Below, piece by piece: positions 7,736-16,490 of a stretch of 56,615 nucleotides of DNA. Location: positions 1 through 56,615 of the forward strand of contig JAJDWK010000044.1 in NCBI GenBank assembly GCA_022825675.1, given 5' to 3'. A program made the translations under genes and the position numbers. The stretch's first letter is position 1; each line of letters begins with the position of its first letter. The notes beneath the pieces were generated by a model. That model searched no databases. It was given only the letters and a program-made list of their open reading frames with translations, and had not been told where the DNA came from. This DNA is from Anaerolineae bacterium (GTDB lineage Bacteria; Chloroflexota; Anaerolineae; Aggregatilineales; Phototrophicaceae).

Positions 7736-9535
7736 CTATAGCGCAATCTCCTGGGATTGCGCCGCAATAATGTCGCTCGCCTTATGCGCAAAATCCGCCA
7801 GCGGCAGCGCCCCCAGGTCCTTGTCCCCGCGCAGGCGGACGCTGACGGTACGCTGTTCGATATCGCGGTCGCCGACTATCAGCAGCCAGGGGATGAGCTT
7901 GGCGCGGTGCTGCCGAATCTTGGAGCGCATGTTGCGGTCTTGCAGATCGGCGCGCGCCCGCAGTCCACGCCCTTTTAACAAGGCTTCGACTTCGCGCGCG
8001 TAGGCATTGTGGCTTTCGCGGATGGGGATGATGACCGCCTGCTGCGGCGCGAGCCAAGGCGGGAAAGCGCCAGCGAAATGCTCAATTAAAATGCCGATGA
8101 AGCGCTCCAGGCTGCCAAAAGGCGCGCGATGAATCATCACCGGGCGCTTTTTTGTATTGTCGCGGTCGACATAGTCCAGGTCGAAGCGCTGCGGCAGGTT
8201 GTAATCGACTTGCACCGTGCCCAGCTGCCACTCGCGCTTGAGCACATCACGCACGATAAAATCCAGCTTGGGACCATAAAATGCCGCTTCGCCCGCTTCG
8301 ACATGATAGTCCAGCCCCAGGTCGTCACAGGCGCTGAGGATGGCGGCGGTGGCGGCTTCCCACTGGGCGCTGTCGCCGACATATTTGTCGCTGGCTGGGT
8401 CGCGCGTGCCGATGCGAGCGCGGAAATCCGTCATGCCCAGCGCGCCAAAAACCCGCTGTATCAGCTTGACCACATCTTTGAACTCGTCCTGAAGCTGGTC
8501 GGGGCGGACGAAGAGATGGGCGTCATCCACGGTGAAGCCGCGCACCCGCGTCAGCCCCCGCAGCTCCCCCGATTGCTCATAACGATAGACCGTGCCGAAC
8601 TCGGCATAACGCAGCGGCAGGTCCCGGTAGGAACGGGGCTGGCTGCTGTAGATGCGGCAGTGATGCGGGCAATTCATCGGGCGCAGCATAAAGGCGTCGC
8701 CATCGACATCGATGGGCGTATATTGGCTGTCGGCATAATAGGGATAATGCCCCGAAGTCTTATACAGCTCGATATTGCCTAGGTGCGGCGTGACGACCGG
8801 CAGGTAGCCGCTGTCCAGCTGCACCTGGCGCAGCCACCGTTCCAGGGTATCGCGCAGGATCGCGCCATTGGGCAGCCACAGCGGCAAGCCCTTGCCCACC
8901 ATCGCGTCGATGATGAAGAGGTCGAGCTTCTCGCCCAGGGCGCGGTGGTCGCGTTTGATGGCTTCTTCCAGCCGCTTGCGATAGTCCCGCAATTCCTGCG
9001 GGCTCTGCCAGGCGCTGCCATATATGCGCGTGAGCTGGGCGCGGTTTTCGTCGCCGCGCCAATAGGCGCCCGCCGGCGGCCGCAGCGAAATGCTGACCGC
9101 CTTGGGGTTAATCTCGGCGGTGCTCTCGACATGCGGTCCGCGGCAGAGATCGGTGAAAGCATTCTGCGTATACACCGTCAAGCTCGTGGCGGGCGCAGCG
9201 CCATCGCCGTTGTCTTTAAGCAGGTCGGCAATCAATTCCAGTTTGAAGGGCTGGTCCTGGAAGAGGGCGCGCGCTTCCGCCGCCGTGACCTCGCGCCGCG
9301 TGAAGGCGTGACGCTGGGACAGCAGCTTGCGCATGCGCTTTTCTATCCATTTGATGTCCTCGGCGCTGATGGCTTTGGGCAGGTCAAAATCGTAATAGAA
9401 GCCATCTTCAATCGGCGGACCAATGGCAGTCTTCGCCCCGGGGAAGCGCTCCAGCACCGCTTCCGCCATCACATGCGCGGCGGAATGGCGGATTTTATAG
9501 AGTTGGCTGTCTTCGTATCGTTCTTCCTCTGGCAT
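7736..9535 (-). CDS. thrS: Threonyl-tRNA synthetase, TGS-less form
   Basis: 599 residues. Charges tRNA-Thr in the cytoplasm. The protein starts directly at the editing (SAD) domain, whose zinc/catalytic residues are H17/H21 (HSAAH) and C131/H135 (CRGPH); the N-terminal TGS domain of E. coli ThrS is absent, as in several shorter bacterial forms. The class II core shows MLRPMNCPHH (zinc ligand C289), motif 2 with RYEQSGELRGL, H340, and motif 3 HRAPFGSLERFIGIL. The C-terminal anticodon-binding domain begins about residue 490 (QQAVIIPI). Single gene, downstream of and opposite to tRNA-Arg. Confidence 0.97.
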   Translation of the reverse strand: MPEEERYEDSQLYKIRHSAAHVMAEAVLERFPGAKTAIGPPIEDGFYYDFDLPKAISAEDIKWIEKRMRKLLSQRHAFTRREVTAAEARALFQDQPFKLELIADLLKDNGDGAAPATSLTVYTQNAFTDLCRGPHVESTAEINPKAVSISLRPPAGAYWRGDENRAQLTRIYGSAWQSPQELRDYRKRLEEAIKRDHRALGEKLDLFIIDAMVGKGLPLWLPNGAILRDTLERWLRQVQLDSGYLPVVTPHLGNIELYKTSGHYPYYADSQYTPIDVDGDAFMLRPMNCPHHCRIYSSQPRSYRDLPLRYAEFGTVYRYEQSGELRGLTRVRGFTVDDAHLFVRPDQLQDEFKDVVKLIQRVFGALGMTDFRARIGTRDPASDKYVGDSAQWEAATAAILSACDDLGLDYHVEAGEAAFYGPKLDFIVRDVLKREWQLGTVQVDYNLPQRFDLDYVDRDNTKKRPVMIHRAPFGSLERFIGILIEHFAGAFPPWLAPQQAVIIPIRESHNAYAREVEALLKGRGLRARADLQDRNMRSKIRQHRAKLIPWLLIVGDRDIEQRTVSVRLRGDKDLGALPLADFAHKASDIIAAQSQEIAL

Positions 9536-9637
9536 GGGTATTCCTCGGGTAAGCGGGGCGGCTCAAACGCGCCTGAAGCGAGAGGCGCAAAAAAGTATAG
9601 CGGAGAATTGGGGCGGGCAAACAGGGGCAGCTCAGGC

Positions 9638-10075
9638 TCAGGCGTCAAGCAGGACGAGCACCTCTTCAATGACAGCGCGCGCGATTTCCTGCGTCGTGTG
9701 ATGCTTGGCGCTGGTTTCTGGCGTCGCGCTTGCCTTGTCGTCTTCGGTAACGCGGGTGAAGAGGCTTTCGAAGACATCTTGCGCCACCAGGTTGTCGATT
9801 GTGTCTTCGATAATGCTGGTTTCCAAGCGCTCGACGATGATATGCGGCGTATCCAGCACCGCATAACGCACCGGCGGCGTCTCCGGGATAGAGTCTGTTA
9901 CCATCCAGGTCAGCGCCAACTGACGATGAATGTAGGAGACGGTCGCGAAGAGAGCGGTGTAGACGGCACCATCTTCCATGCGCACGATGACATCGCAGGC
10001 ATCGCCCTCCTCATGCGGTTCGCAGAGGATCTCTTCCGGGACAATCATAATGGAATCTATGACATGGGTATACAT
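9638..10075 (-). CDS. Conserved hypothetical acidic protein
   Basis: 145 residues from the ATG at 10075, preceded by AGGAAA about 11 bases upstream; an in-frame ATG at 10099 would add MPIRKQLL. Starts MYTHVIDSIMIVPEEI. No signal peptide, TM helix or known motif; strongly acidic, mixed alpha/beta, with a helical C-terminus (IARAVIEEVLVLLDA). Family not recognised. It stands alone between thrS (same strand) and the divergent rhomboid gene. Confidence 0.6.
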   Translation of the reverse strand: MYTHVIDSIMIVPEEILCEPHEEGDACDVIVRMEDGAVYTALFATVSYIHRQLALTWMVTDSIPETPPVRYAVLDTPHIIVERLETSIIEDTIDNLVAQDVFESLFTRVTEDDKASATPETSAKHHTTQEIARAVIEEVLVLLDA

Positions 10076-10328
10076 CAGCAATTGTTTCCTGATTGGCATC
10101 GGCTTATCGCTTCACTCCAGGGGCGTCAAGCCCTCTCTAAAGATAAGCATAGCACAGTTTCGCCAGCTTTTGCCCAGATGTCAATAAACTGGCAGGGCAT
10201 ACGCCGAGATATCGTATAGCAATCGTATAGCAATCATAGGATAAAGCGAGCTTGGCGGCGGGCAGTGGCAAAACTGTGAAACTCCTTTTATGCTTAGCGC
10301 GTACAATACTAACAGTGCCTGGCATAAG

Positions 10329-11159
10329 ATGCTTATGATGGACGAGAAAAAACCAGCCGAACACCCCCTCTACCAAGCGGGAGCGCCTGACGCCAGCCCG
10401 CGGCAAGCGCTCCCGCCCGCCAAAAAGCAGCCGCGACCGCCGCTGCAGGAGCAGCCCCTGCTCACCTATGGCTTGATGGCGCTCAACACGCTGATATTCC
10501 TGGCGGGCTTCCTCTCGCCCGCGCTGGAGTGGGAGCTTTTCCTGCAGGGCGCTTTGATTCCCCAGCTGGTGGTCGAGCAGACACAGGTGTATCGGCTGCT
10601 GACGGCGATGTTCTTGCACGCCAGCCTGGGGCATGTCTTCTTTAATGTGTATGCGCTGTATATCATCGGGCGCTCGGTGGAGCCGATATTCGGGCGGGCG
10701 CGCTTCCTGCTGATATATCTGCTGGGGGGCTTGACCGGCTCGGCGCTCAGCCTATTGTTTTCGGGTTTGCAGGGCGCATCGGTTGGAGCCTCGGGCGCGG
10801 TTTTCGCCATCTTCGCGGCGGAAGCGGTGCATCTCTATCAGCAGCGGCATTTCTATCGGCAGGTGCGCCGGCGCTTGCAGCATATGGGCTTTCTTATCGC
10901 GCTCAATTTGATAATCGGCATAATGCCCGGCGCGCGCATCGACATGTGGGGGCATATCGGCGGGCTGCTGGGCGGGGCGCTGCTGGCATGGCGGATTGCG
11001 CCGCGCTTCCACCGCTTGATACTGCCGCCGCCACGCAGCCTGCGCGAGCTCGCCCGGACGGACATCAACCCGCTGGCGCACCATCTGCCGGGGCTGGCGC
11101 TGTATTGCTTCGGCTTAGTGGGGCTGGTGGCGCTCGCTTTTGTCTTGCTCGCGCCGTAG
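10329..11159 (+). CDS. Rhomboid-family intramembrane serine protease
   Basis: 276 residues from 10329. The frame opens at 10290, but a -10-like TACAAT at 10302-10307 would put the transcript start near 10314, so an ATG at 10329, 10335 or 10338 is more likely. Rhomboid features: HASLGHVFFNVYALY after the first TM pair, nucleophile Ser in GASGAVFAIFAAE, catalytic His in WGHIGGLLGG, about seven TM segments. The N-terminal about 40 residues are a Pro/Lys-rich cytoplasmic tail. Cleaves TM substrates within the membrane. Its 3' end overlaps the convergent DUF2304 gene by 45 bases. Confidence 0.88.
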   Translation: MLMMDEKKPAEHPLYQAGAPDASPRQALPPAKKQPRPPLQEQPLLTYGLMALNTLIFLAGFLSPALEWELFLQGALIPQLVVEQTQVYRLLTAMFLHASLGHVFFNVYALYIIGRSVEPIFGRARFLLIYLLGGLTGSALSLLFSGLQGASVGASGAVFAIFAAEAVHLYQQRHFYRQVRRRLQHMGFLIALNLIIGIMPGARIDMWGHIGGLLGGALLAWRIAPRFHRLILPPPRSLRELARTDINPLAHHLPGLALYCFGLVGLVALAFVLLAP

Positions 11160-11495
11160 CTCTTCAAGCTCTTGCCGCAGCAGGGCGATTTGCTGGGCAG
11201 TCTCGCGGTTTTCCCGCGTTAGCCGGGTGATGACCGTGGAATAGACAAGTTGCACACACAGCATAAACAGCGCCGCCAGCATAAACAGCAAGTTTGTGGG
11301 GTCGTGGATATTCGTCAGCTCCGCCAGGCTATGCAGAAGGTCACGCCAGATGCCCAAGACCAGCATGACAAGCGCCGTTGCCAGCCACAAAAGCGAATAT
11401 CCCTCGCTGAGGTGGCGGCGGCGCACCAGCTCCAGCACTACCAGCAAGGCGATAAGCGCCGCGCCAACAGTCACGATTGTCGAGCGATCTATCAT
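11115..11495 (-). CDS. DUF2304-family small membrane protein
   Basis: 126 residues. Start at 11495 is chosen because AGGAGGGGCGCT precedes that ATG; the open frame reaches 11555. Three hydrophobic segments (TIVTVGAALIALLVVLELV, YSLLWLATALVMLVLGIW, LLFMLAALFMLCVQLVYS) and a charged C-terminal helix (ENRETAQQIALLRQELEELR) match DUF2304 proteins, which often sit near glycosyltransferases (one lies 1.2 kb away, not contiguous). Function unknown. Confidence 0.8.
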   Translation of the reverse strand: MIDRSTIVTVGAALIALLVVLELVRRRHLSEGYSLLWLATALVMLVLGIWRDLLHSLAELTNIHDPTNLLFMLAALFMLCVQLVYSTVITRLTRENRETAQQIALLRQELEELRREQDKSERHQPH

Positions 11496-11584
11496 AGCGC
11501 CCCTCCTGGAAGTCCGCTTGCTTGGCGGCGTCCCCTGCCCGCCGTCTATCAGCATAGCACGAATAACACAAATGGAACGCGGCG

Positions 11585-12445
11585 ATGCCCCAAGGCTTGC
11601 TTGAGCTCTGCGGCGCGGCGGATGCGCCCGTCCTGCACCTCGCGCCCGCCAATGGCTTCCCGCCCGCGGTGTATTTGCCGCTGCTGCGGCGGCTCAGCCG
11701 CTTCCGCGCGTTGAGTTTGCCGCCGCGGGCGCTGTGGGGCGCTGACGCCGTCCCGCCCAAGGACCGCCGCGGTTGGGCTCAAGCCGCTGATGACTTGCTG
11801 GCGGGCTTTGTCCAGCACAATATACGCGACATCGTCGCTGTCGGGCATTCCTTCGGTGGCATCATCTCCATGTTGGCGCTGCTTGCAGACCCTACGCGCT
11901 TCCGGGCGCTCATCATGCTTGACCCGGTGCTGCTGCCGCCAGCGCTGCTGGCGCGGCAAGCGGCGGCTTGGGGGCGCGGCGAAGCCTATCAACTGCCGTT
12001 GGCGCAGGGCGCTTTACGGCGGCGCAAGCGCTTCGCCAGCCAGCAGGAGGCTTTCGCGCGGTTTCGCCGCAAAGCGATCTTCGCTGATTGGACTGACGAA
12101 GCGCTCTGGCTCTATGTCCAGCGGGGCTTGCGGCGGCGTGATGGCGCTGGCTACGCGCTGCGCTGGGACACCGCCTGGGAAGCCTATTATTTCGCGACGG
12201 TCTACCCGCATGTCTGGCAGGATTTGCCCAAGCTGCTGGCGCTGGCGCCGGCACCCCCCATTTTGATTGCGCGCGCCGGCAAAAGCGACAGCTTCCCGCG
12301 GGAGACGCTGCCGCTGGCGCGCTCGTTGCTGCCGTCTGCGGAATTTATCGAGATGGCGGGGCAGGGGCACTTGTTCCCGCTGGCAGCGCCCGCTGCGACC
12401 GCGAGTGTGCTCAATCGCTGGCTTCTGCAACATCTAGGAAAATAG
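11585..12445 (+). CDS. Alpha/beta-hydrolase
   Basis: 286 residues. Nucleophile elbow GHSFGG, oxyanion-side motif HLAPANGFP near the N-terminus, and a C-terminal catalytic His in GQGHLFP; the acid is probably the Asp of AGKSDSFP. The middle (about 120-200) is an Arg-rich helical lid. No signal peptide, so a cytoplasmic esterase or hydrolase of unknown substrate. Single gene. Confidence 0.85.
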   Translation: MPQGLLELCGAADAPVLHLAPANGFPPAVYLPLLRRLSRFRALSLPPRALWGADAVPPKDRRGWAQAADDLLAGFVQHNIRDIVAVGHSFGGIISMLALLADPTRFRALIMLDPVLLPPALLARQAAAWGRGEAYQLPLAQGALRRRKRFASQQEAFARFRRKAIFADWTDEALWLYVQRGLRRRDGAGYALRWDTAWEAYYFATVYPHVWQDLPKLLALAPAPPILIARAGKSDSFPRETLPLARSLLPSAEFIEMAGQGHLFPLAAPAATASVLNRWLLQHLGK

Positions 12446-12448
12446 AAA

Positions 12449-12468
12449 GACGTTTCGCCGAAACGTCC
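12449..12468 (+). terminator. Palindrome just after the hydrolase gene
   Basis: GACGTTTCG/CGAAACGTC is a near-perfect inverted repeat four bases past the stop codon. The same GGCGTTTCGCC core occurs at 15173 and 38861, so this is a member of the dispersed GTAGGGGCG-type palindromes that may act as terminator. Confidence 0.4.
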
Positions 12469-12495
12469 CAACAGCGCCTACTTTGGTTGCGGATA

Positions 12496-12530
12496 TGCGA
12501 AAAAACTTTGTGTCCTTTGTGGTGAATAAT
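12496..12530. repeat. CACAAAG-type half repeat
   Basis: AACTTTGTGTCCTTTGTGG TGAATAA is the reverse-complement CACAAAG flavour of the dispersed repeat family. It is followed by the flank GCGATTGCTC seen in other copies as GCAATTGCCC. Confidence 0.5.
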
Positions 12531-12567
12531 ACTGTGGTGCGATTGCTCGAGTATCCACAGCTGCATC

Positions 12568-12596
12568 TTGACAAGCGCTGCCCCAGCGTCTACACT
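12568..12596 (+). promoter_or_regulatory. Sigma-70 promoter of tRNA-Phe
   Basis: TTGACA (12568-12573), a 17-base spacer, then TACACT (12591-12596). A transcript would start near 12603, about 19 bases before the tRNA. Confidence 0.75.
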
Positions 12597-12621
12597 CTGC
12601 GGGACAATGCGCAATCCATTC

Positions 12622-12694
12622 GCCGAGATAGCTCAGTTGGTAGAGCATCGCACTGAAAATGCGGGTGTCCCCAGTTCAAGTCTGGGTCTCGGCA
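12622..12694 (+). tRNA. tRNA-Phe (anticodon GAA)
   Basis: Acceptor GCCGAGA/TCTCGGC, D-arm GCTC...GAGC, anticodon stem TCGCA/TGCGG with loop CTGAAAA (GAA at 12655-12657), T-arm CCCAG-TTCAAGT-CTGGG. No encoded CCA. A promoter lies upstream and a terminator downstream, so it is a self-contained unit. Confidence 0.96.
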
Positions 12695-12704
12695 CACTTT
12701 GGCT

Positions 12705-12734
12705 CATCAGCCGGCTGATGGGCTTTTTCTTTTT
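12705..12734 (+). terminator. Rho-independent terminator after tRNA-Phe
   Basis: CATCAGCC/GGCTGATG perfect stem (12705-12720) followed by the T-rich GGCTTTTTCTTTTTG. Confidence 0.75.
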
Positions 12735-12746
12735 GAGGCAATCGCC

Positions 12747-13931
12747 ATGAAATCTATCCTGCTCATCGCCCGCTGCCCGCCATACCCGCTGCACGAAGGC
12801 GACCGCCTCATCCTCTGGCACCTGTCGCGGGAGCTGGCGCGGCGCGGCTATACCCTGGATTTGCTGGCGCTCTACAACCGCGCTGATGACCCCGGTCAGA
12901 TTCATCACTACCGCCATTGCTTCCGCCGGATTGAGCTTGTGCGCGAGCCAGCGCGGCGTCCGCTGCAGTATCTGCGGCGGCTGATGCTCCCGTCCGCGCG
13001 CTTCGCCAAATCAGAGGCGGCGAGCTTCTGCCCGCCGCTATGGCGTCACATCGCCGATGCCCTGGACAGCACCCACTATGACCTGGTGCATTGCTTCGGC
13101 GCTTTCAGCGTCTATGAGTATTTTCCCCTGTTCGCGCATCTGCCCAATGTCATCACACCTTATGAGTCGCACACCTTATATCTGCAATCGGCGGCGCGGG
13201 GCGGGGATTTACGCGCGCGCCTGCGCTTGCCGCTAGTCCGCCGTTACGAGCGTTTTATGTTCCAGCCTTACGACCGCGCGGTGGTTATTTCGGAGGCGGA
13301 CCGCGAGCTGCTGTTGCGCTTGCAGCCGCGCTTGGCGGCGGAAGTCATCCCAAATGGCATTGAGCTGGAGCGCTTCCACGCGCAGAATATTGAGCGCGAC
13401 CCGGCGACCGTGCTCTTCGTCGGCAATTTTGCCTACCCGCCGAATCAGGATGCGGCGCGCGCGCTGATCGATACCCTGCTGCCGCAAATCCGCCAGGCGC
13501 TGCCGCAGGCGCGGCTGCAGCTTGTCGGCGTCAATCCGCCGGATTGGCTGCGGGCGGCGGCGAATGCGCATATTGAAGTCAGCGGCGCTGTGCCCGATGT
13601 CGCGCCTTATCTGGCGCGGGCGAGCATTTTCCTCTGTCCGCTGCGCGTTGGCGCCGGGCTCAAAAATAAAGTGCTGGAAGCCCTGGCGATGGGCATTCCC
13701 GTGGTGGCGACGCCGTTGAGCGTCGAGGGCATTGCCGTGCGTGATGGCGAATCCGCCAGCATCGCCCCTTTCAGCCAGCTTGCCGCCCGCGCCATCACGC
13801 TCTTGAAGGATGAGGCTTTGTGCCGCCGGCTCTCCAAGAAGGGATGGGCTTTGATACAATCCCGCTACAGTTGGGCGCAGGTCGCCGCCAGCTACGAGCG
13901 CTTATACGCCGAAATCTGCCGGCGCGCTTAG
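12747..13931 (+). CDS. GT4-family glycosyltransferase
   Basis: 394 residues. The frame is open from 12699, through the tRNA terminator; the ATG at 12747 starts the normal N-terminus MKSILLIARCPPYPLHEGD (first Rossmann strand and acceptor-side loop). C-terminal GT-B domain shows LFVGNFAYPPNQDAARALI and the donor-binding signature PLRVGAGLKNKVLEALAMG. The overall pattern resembles Stp1-type transferases of exopolysaccharide clusters, but no polysaccharide genes adjoin. Soluble, probably membrane-associated. The stop overlaps the convergent GH172-like gene by four bases. Confidence 0.88.
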   Translation: MKSILLIARCPPYPLHEGDRLILWHLSRELARRGYTLDLLALYNRADDPGQIHHYRHCFRRIELVREPARRPLQYLRRLMLPSARFAKSEAASFCPPLWRHIADALDSTHYDLVHCFGAFSVYEYFPLFAHLPNVITPYESHTLYLQSAARGGDLRARLRLPLVRRYERFMFQPYDRAVVISEADRELLLRLQPRLAAEVIPNGIELERFHAQNIERDPATVLFVGNFAYPPNQDAARALIDTLLPQIRQALPQARLQLVGVNPPDWLRAAANAHIEVSGAVPDVAPYLARASIFLCPLRVGAGLKNKVLEALAMGIPVVATPLSVEGIAVRDGESASIAPFSQLAARAITLLKDEALCRRLSKKGWALIQSRYSWAQVAASYERLYAEICRRA

Positions 13932-15013
13932 ACAATCATCAGCTGATCGCGCGCGGGCAGCGGCGGGAAGGGCGCTGTCGGCAATGTCTGATACCAATAG
14001 GCGACCGAGGCGATATCGTCTTGCAGCGGCAAATAACGCCGATCGTCCGTCCAGCCCAGCGCCTGCATGGTAACGCTTAAATCCGCTTGAAAGCGGATGG
14101 GGTCGACGATGTGCCAGCGGTACATGCCCATGCGATGCTGCGAGCGATAAGCGCCATCCGGGCGCAGCACCTGGTGGAAACCAGCGTAGGGCGTGGTGAA
14201 AGTAACATAGCCTTCATTGTGCCGCGGGCTGGGGTCAAAATTGTACGAGCCGCAGAAATAATCTTCGGTGCCAGTGCCGCAGATTGTCGGCTGCTCATCG
14301 CCATCAAGATAGAATTTCAACTCGCCCTCGCCCCACCAGCCGCTATTGTTGCTGCCCCAGGCGACATAAGTGCCGACATACTGCCCGCGCCCGCGGATGC
14401 CATCAACGATAGTATAGACCTCTTTGTAGGGCAGGGGGTTGACGCGCCGAAATTGCGCGTGGAAATAGGCGGCATCAGCGGGCACCTCCGTCAGCGTATA
14501 ATTGACTTGGTAATAGAGCGTCATCGTTTCGTCCGCGATGTTGCTGATGGTCATGCGGCAGCGGCGGCGGAAAGGCATCTCCCAATACGAGTTGAAGGCG
14601 CTGCCCGGGTTGACGCAGACGGGCAGCGATGTTACTTGGGCGTATTCGCCCCAGCCAACGGCGAAGAAATCCCCAATCGGGCATTCGACCGCGGGCTGCT
14701 CGCTGTCATCCCAATAGATGCGCAGAATGGTGTAACGCCAATTGCCGGTCGGCGTCAGCCAGATTTGCTGGATAGCGCCCGGTCCTTCGATATCCGCCAT
14801 CGTGAAGGTTTCGCCCGCCGCGATGCGCACCGAGGGCGATACCTTCCAGCCCCGCCCGAGGTCACGCGCGGCGGCGCTGCCAGTGCCTTCAGTCGCCATG
14901 TCGCCGGCACCTTTCGCGCCGGTATAATTTTCCGCGCTGATGGAGCGCGTCTGCGCATCCGATACGCGGGAAAGATTGCCCAGGTGCATGCCCAAGCCGT
15001 TAAATCCAGTCAT
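13928..15013 (-). CDS. GH172-like (DUF2961) glycoside hydrolase
   Basis: 361 residues. Start at 15013 has GGAGAG upstream; the longer open frame only translates a repeat. DUF2961 proteins were reclassified as GH172, with exo-fructofuranosidase and arabinofuranosidase activities. The family motifs are present: WWGEGELKFYLDGD and GTGTEDYFCGSYNF. Glu229 and Glu250 are 21 residues apart, the same spacing as I recall for the catalytic pair of the Bifidobacterium enzyme (E270/E291). No signal peptide, so probably intracellular. Substrate unproven; a pentofuranoside would fit the GH51 gene 8 kb away. Confidence 0.82.
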   Translation of the reverse strand: MTGFNGLGMHLGNLSRVSDAQTRSISAENYTGAKGAGDMATEGTGSAAARDLGRGWKVSPSVRIAAGETFTMADIEGPGAIQQIWLTPTGNWRYTILRIYWDDSEQPAVECPIGDFFAVGWGEYAQVTSLPVCVNPGSAFNSYWEMPFRRRCRMTISNIADETMTLYYQVNYTLTEVPADAAYFHAQFRRVNPLPYKEVYTIVDGIRGRGQYVGTYVAWGSNNSGWWGEGELKFYLDGDEQPTICGTGTEDYFCGSYNFDPSPRHNEGYVTFTTPYAGFHQVLRPDGAYRSQHRMGMYRWHIVDPIRFQADLSVTMQALGWTDDRRYLPLQDDIASVAYWYQTLPTAPFPPLPARDQLMIV

Positions 15014-15080
15014 ACTTCTCTCCAGAGTATTTGCGAGTAAGTCGTGAGAACTTGTAAGGGCAAAGATATCACAGAAAATT

Positions 15081-15262
15081 GAACCACCGAGTACACCGAG
15101 GTACACCGAGAAAAGCATGAGAACAGGGCGGTCGCATCAAAATTATTTGTGTCGATTGCAACACAGCCTTGCGGGCGTTTTCGGCGAAACGCCCCTACAT
15201 CATCCCATTTTTGCGGATAAGCAGAAAAATCTCTGTGCCCTCTGTGCTCTCTGTGGTTAAAA
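15081..15262. repeat. CACCGAG-family repeat, two arms split by a palindrome
   Basis: Left arm ACCACCGAGTACACCGAGG (from about 15083) and right arm CTCTGTGCCCTCTGTGC...CTGTGGTTAAA (15222-15258) flank a GCGTTTTCGGCGAAACGCC palindrome with CCCTAC (15173-15199). It fills most of the 284-base space upstream of the GH172-like gene. Confidence 0.6.
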
Positions 15263-15297
15263 CTTGTGTCATGTTTGCTTAGGGAATTATATGCACG

Positions 15298-15867
15298 CTA
15301 TTCACCACTCCCGCTCGCGGGCGCGCTTGACGCCGCCGCCAAGTTGTCAAAGTGCAGCTGAAAAATCGCGCAGACATCCGGGTGCGAGCCGACATAGACA
15401 TAGCTGATGGCATCGCCATCGTAGGTTAAGCTGCCGGCGCTGGCGCAAGGTTCAATGCCGAATGCCTGCGCCGATGCCTCATCTTCCTGCCCGCCGAGGG
15501 CGCAATTGATCATTTCCTGGCTCACGCGGGATTGGTTGATGACCAGCGCCGCGCCGACCTTGGGCACAATCAGGCTGGAGCCGCTTTCCTGATAATACCG
15601 GGCGGCGATAGCGCCACGGTCCTGGAAGCATTGCAGAATCTGCTCGATCTTGGCGATAGCGGCGGTGATGCCAATCTGCCCGCCCATCAGCGCCGCCCCG
15701 CCCACAGCGGCGAAAGCGCCATCAATGCTGGTATCAACATCGGACGCGCTGTAATTGGCGAGGTTCGGCAGCAGGCGCTGGGCAGAGCCAGCGTCATTCG
15801 CCTCGTTGCCGGTATCGCTGCACGCCGCCAAGAGCAGCAGCATCATCAACAGGCATGCCCGTCTCAT
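15298..15867 (-). CDS. Small lipoprotein of unknown function
   Basis: 189 residues from the ATG at 15867; the open frame upstream to 16110 runs over the divergent gene's promoter and is not believable. Signal peptide with lipobox: MRRACLLMMLLLLAACS, lipidated Cys in LAAC. The mature part has a Gly/Ala-rich hydrophobic stretch (AFAAVGGAALMGGQIGI) and four further cysteines (LQCFQ, INCAL, EPCAS, DVCAI), suggesting two disulfides. Family not recognised. Divergent from the small secreted protein pair. Confidence 0.7.
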   Translation of the reverse strand: MRRACLLMMLLLLAACSDTGNEANDAGSAQRLLPNLANYSASDVDTSIDGAFAAVGGAALMGGQIGITAAIAKIEQILQCFQDRGAIAARYYQESGSSLIVPKVGAALVINQSRVSQEMINCALGGQEDEASAQAFGIEPCASAGSLTYDGDAISYVYVGSHPDVCAIFQLHFDNLAAASSAPASGSGE

Positions 15868-16039
15868 CCGTTTACGCTCTCCGCCCCTGTTTTTCCAGCA
15901 TCCTTCATCGCTCATTCTATCAGATTTTTCGCCTGGGGTCATAAGCGGGAGTGGCAAGCTCGCCGCCGCCAAACTGAGAAATCCGCTCCCGTCGCCTGTA
16001 TATGCTTTTCTATTGTCCTGTACATCCTGGAGGTGCAGA

Positions 16040-16381
16040 ATGAAACTGCTCGCTCGCATAGGGTTCATCGCAAGCCTGCTTGCCGCATGCTGCTTGCCCG
16101 CATTCGCCATCGAAAGCTCGGACGCGGGACCGAAATTCTATCAGGGCTACAACATCGGTTACTGCACCGCCAGCGCTGATGGCATCGGCAGGGTTACCGC
16201 CACTTTCGAGTTCTACTTTGATAACGAAACGCGGGAGAACCTGGTCAGCAAAATCATTCATGTGCGCCGTGAACTGGCGGCGGGCTATTTTGCCTACGCC
16301 CTGCGCAACCCGAGCTCGGTTACCGTCGCAATCAGGGAATACTCTGGCGCGCTGGTCTGGATAAAGAACTGCGCTGTCTGA
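16040..16381 (+). CDS. Small secreted protein, paralogue 1
   Basis: 113 residues. TGGAGG precedes the ATG. Signal peptide MKLLARIGFIASLLAACCLP (cleavage probably after AFA). The mature part has the block YQGYNIGYCTASADGIGRVT, then FEFYFDNETRENLVSKIIHV, and ends with IKNCAV; two mature cysteines (GYC, KNC) may form a disulfide. No known family. Shares its promoter region and N-terminus with the next gene. Confidence 0.75.
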   Translation: MKLLARIGFIASLLAACCLPAFAIESSDAGPKFYQGYNIGYCTASADGIGRVTATFEFYFDNETRENLVSKIIHVRRELAAGYFAYALRNPSSVTVAIREYSGALVWIKNCAV

Positions 16382-16490
16382 TGTACCGCGCTGGCAGCCG
16401 GCTGGGGCGAGCCCTCTGTGTGTTGTGAGGACAGCGCCCCCGCCGCCTGTACATGCTTTTCTATTGTCCTGTACATCCTGGAGGCGTGAA

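Noticed and set aside
9538..9637. Possible small gene upstream of thrS
   Set aside because: Only shadow frames without start context; ordinary leader.
15014..15118. N-terminal extension of the GH172-like gene
   Set aside because: It translates the CACCGAG repeat (VYLGVLGG), and a proper start with GGAGAG exists at 15013.
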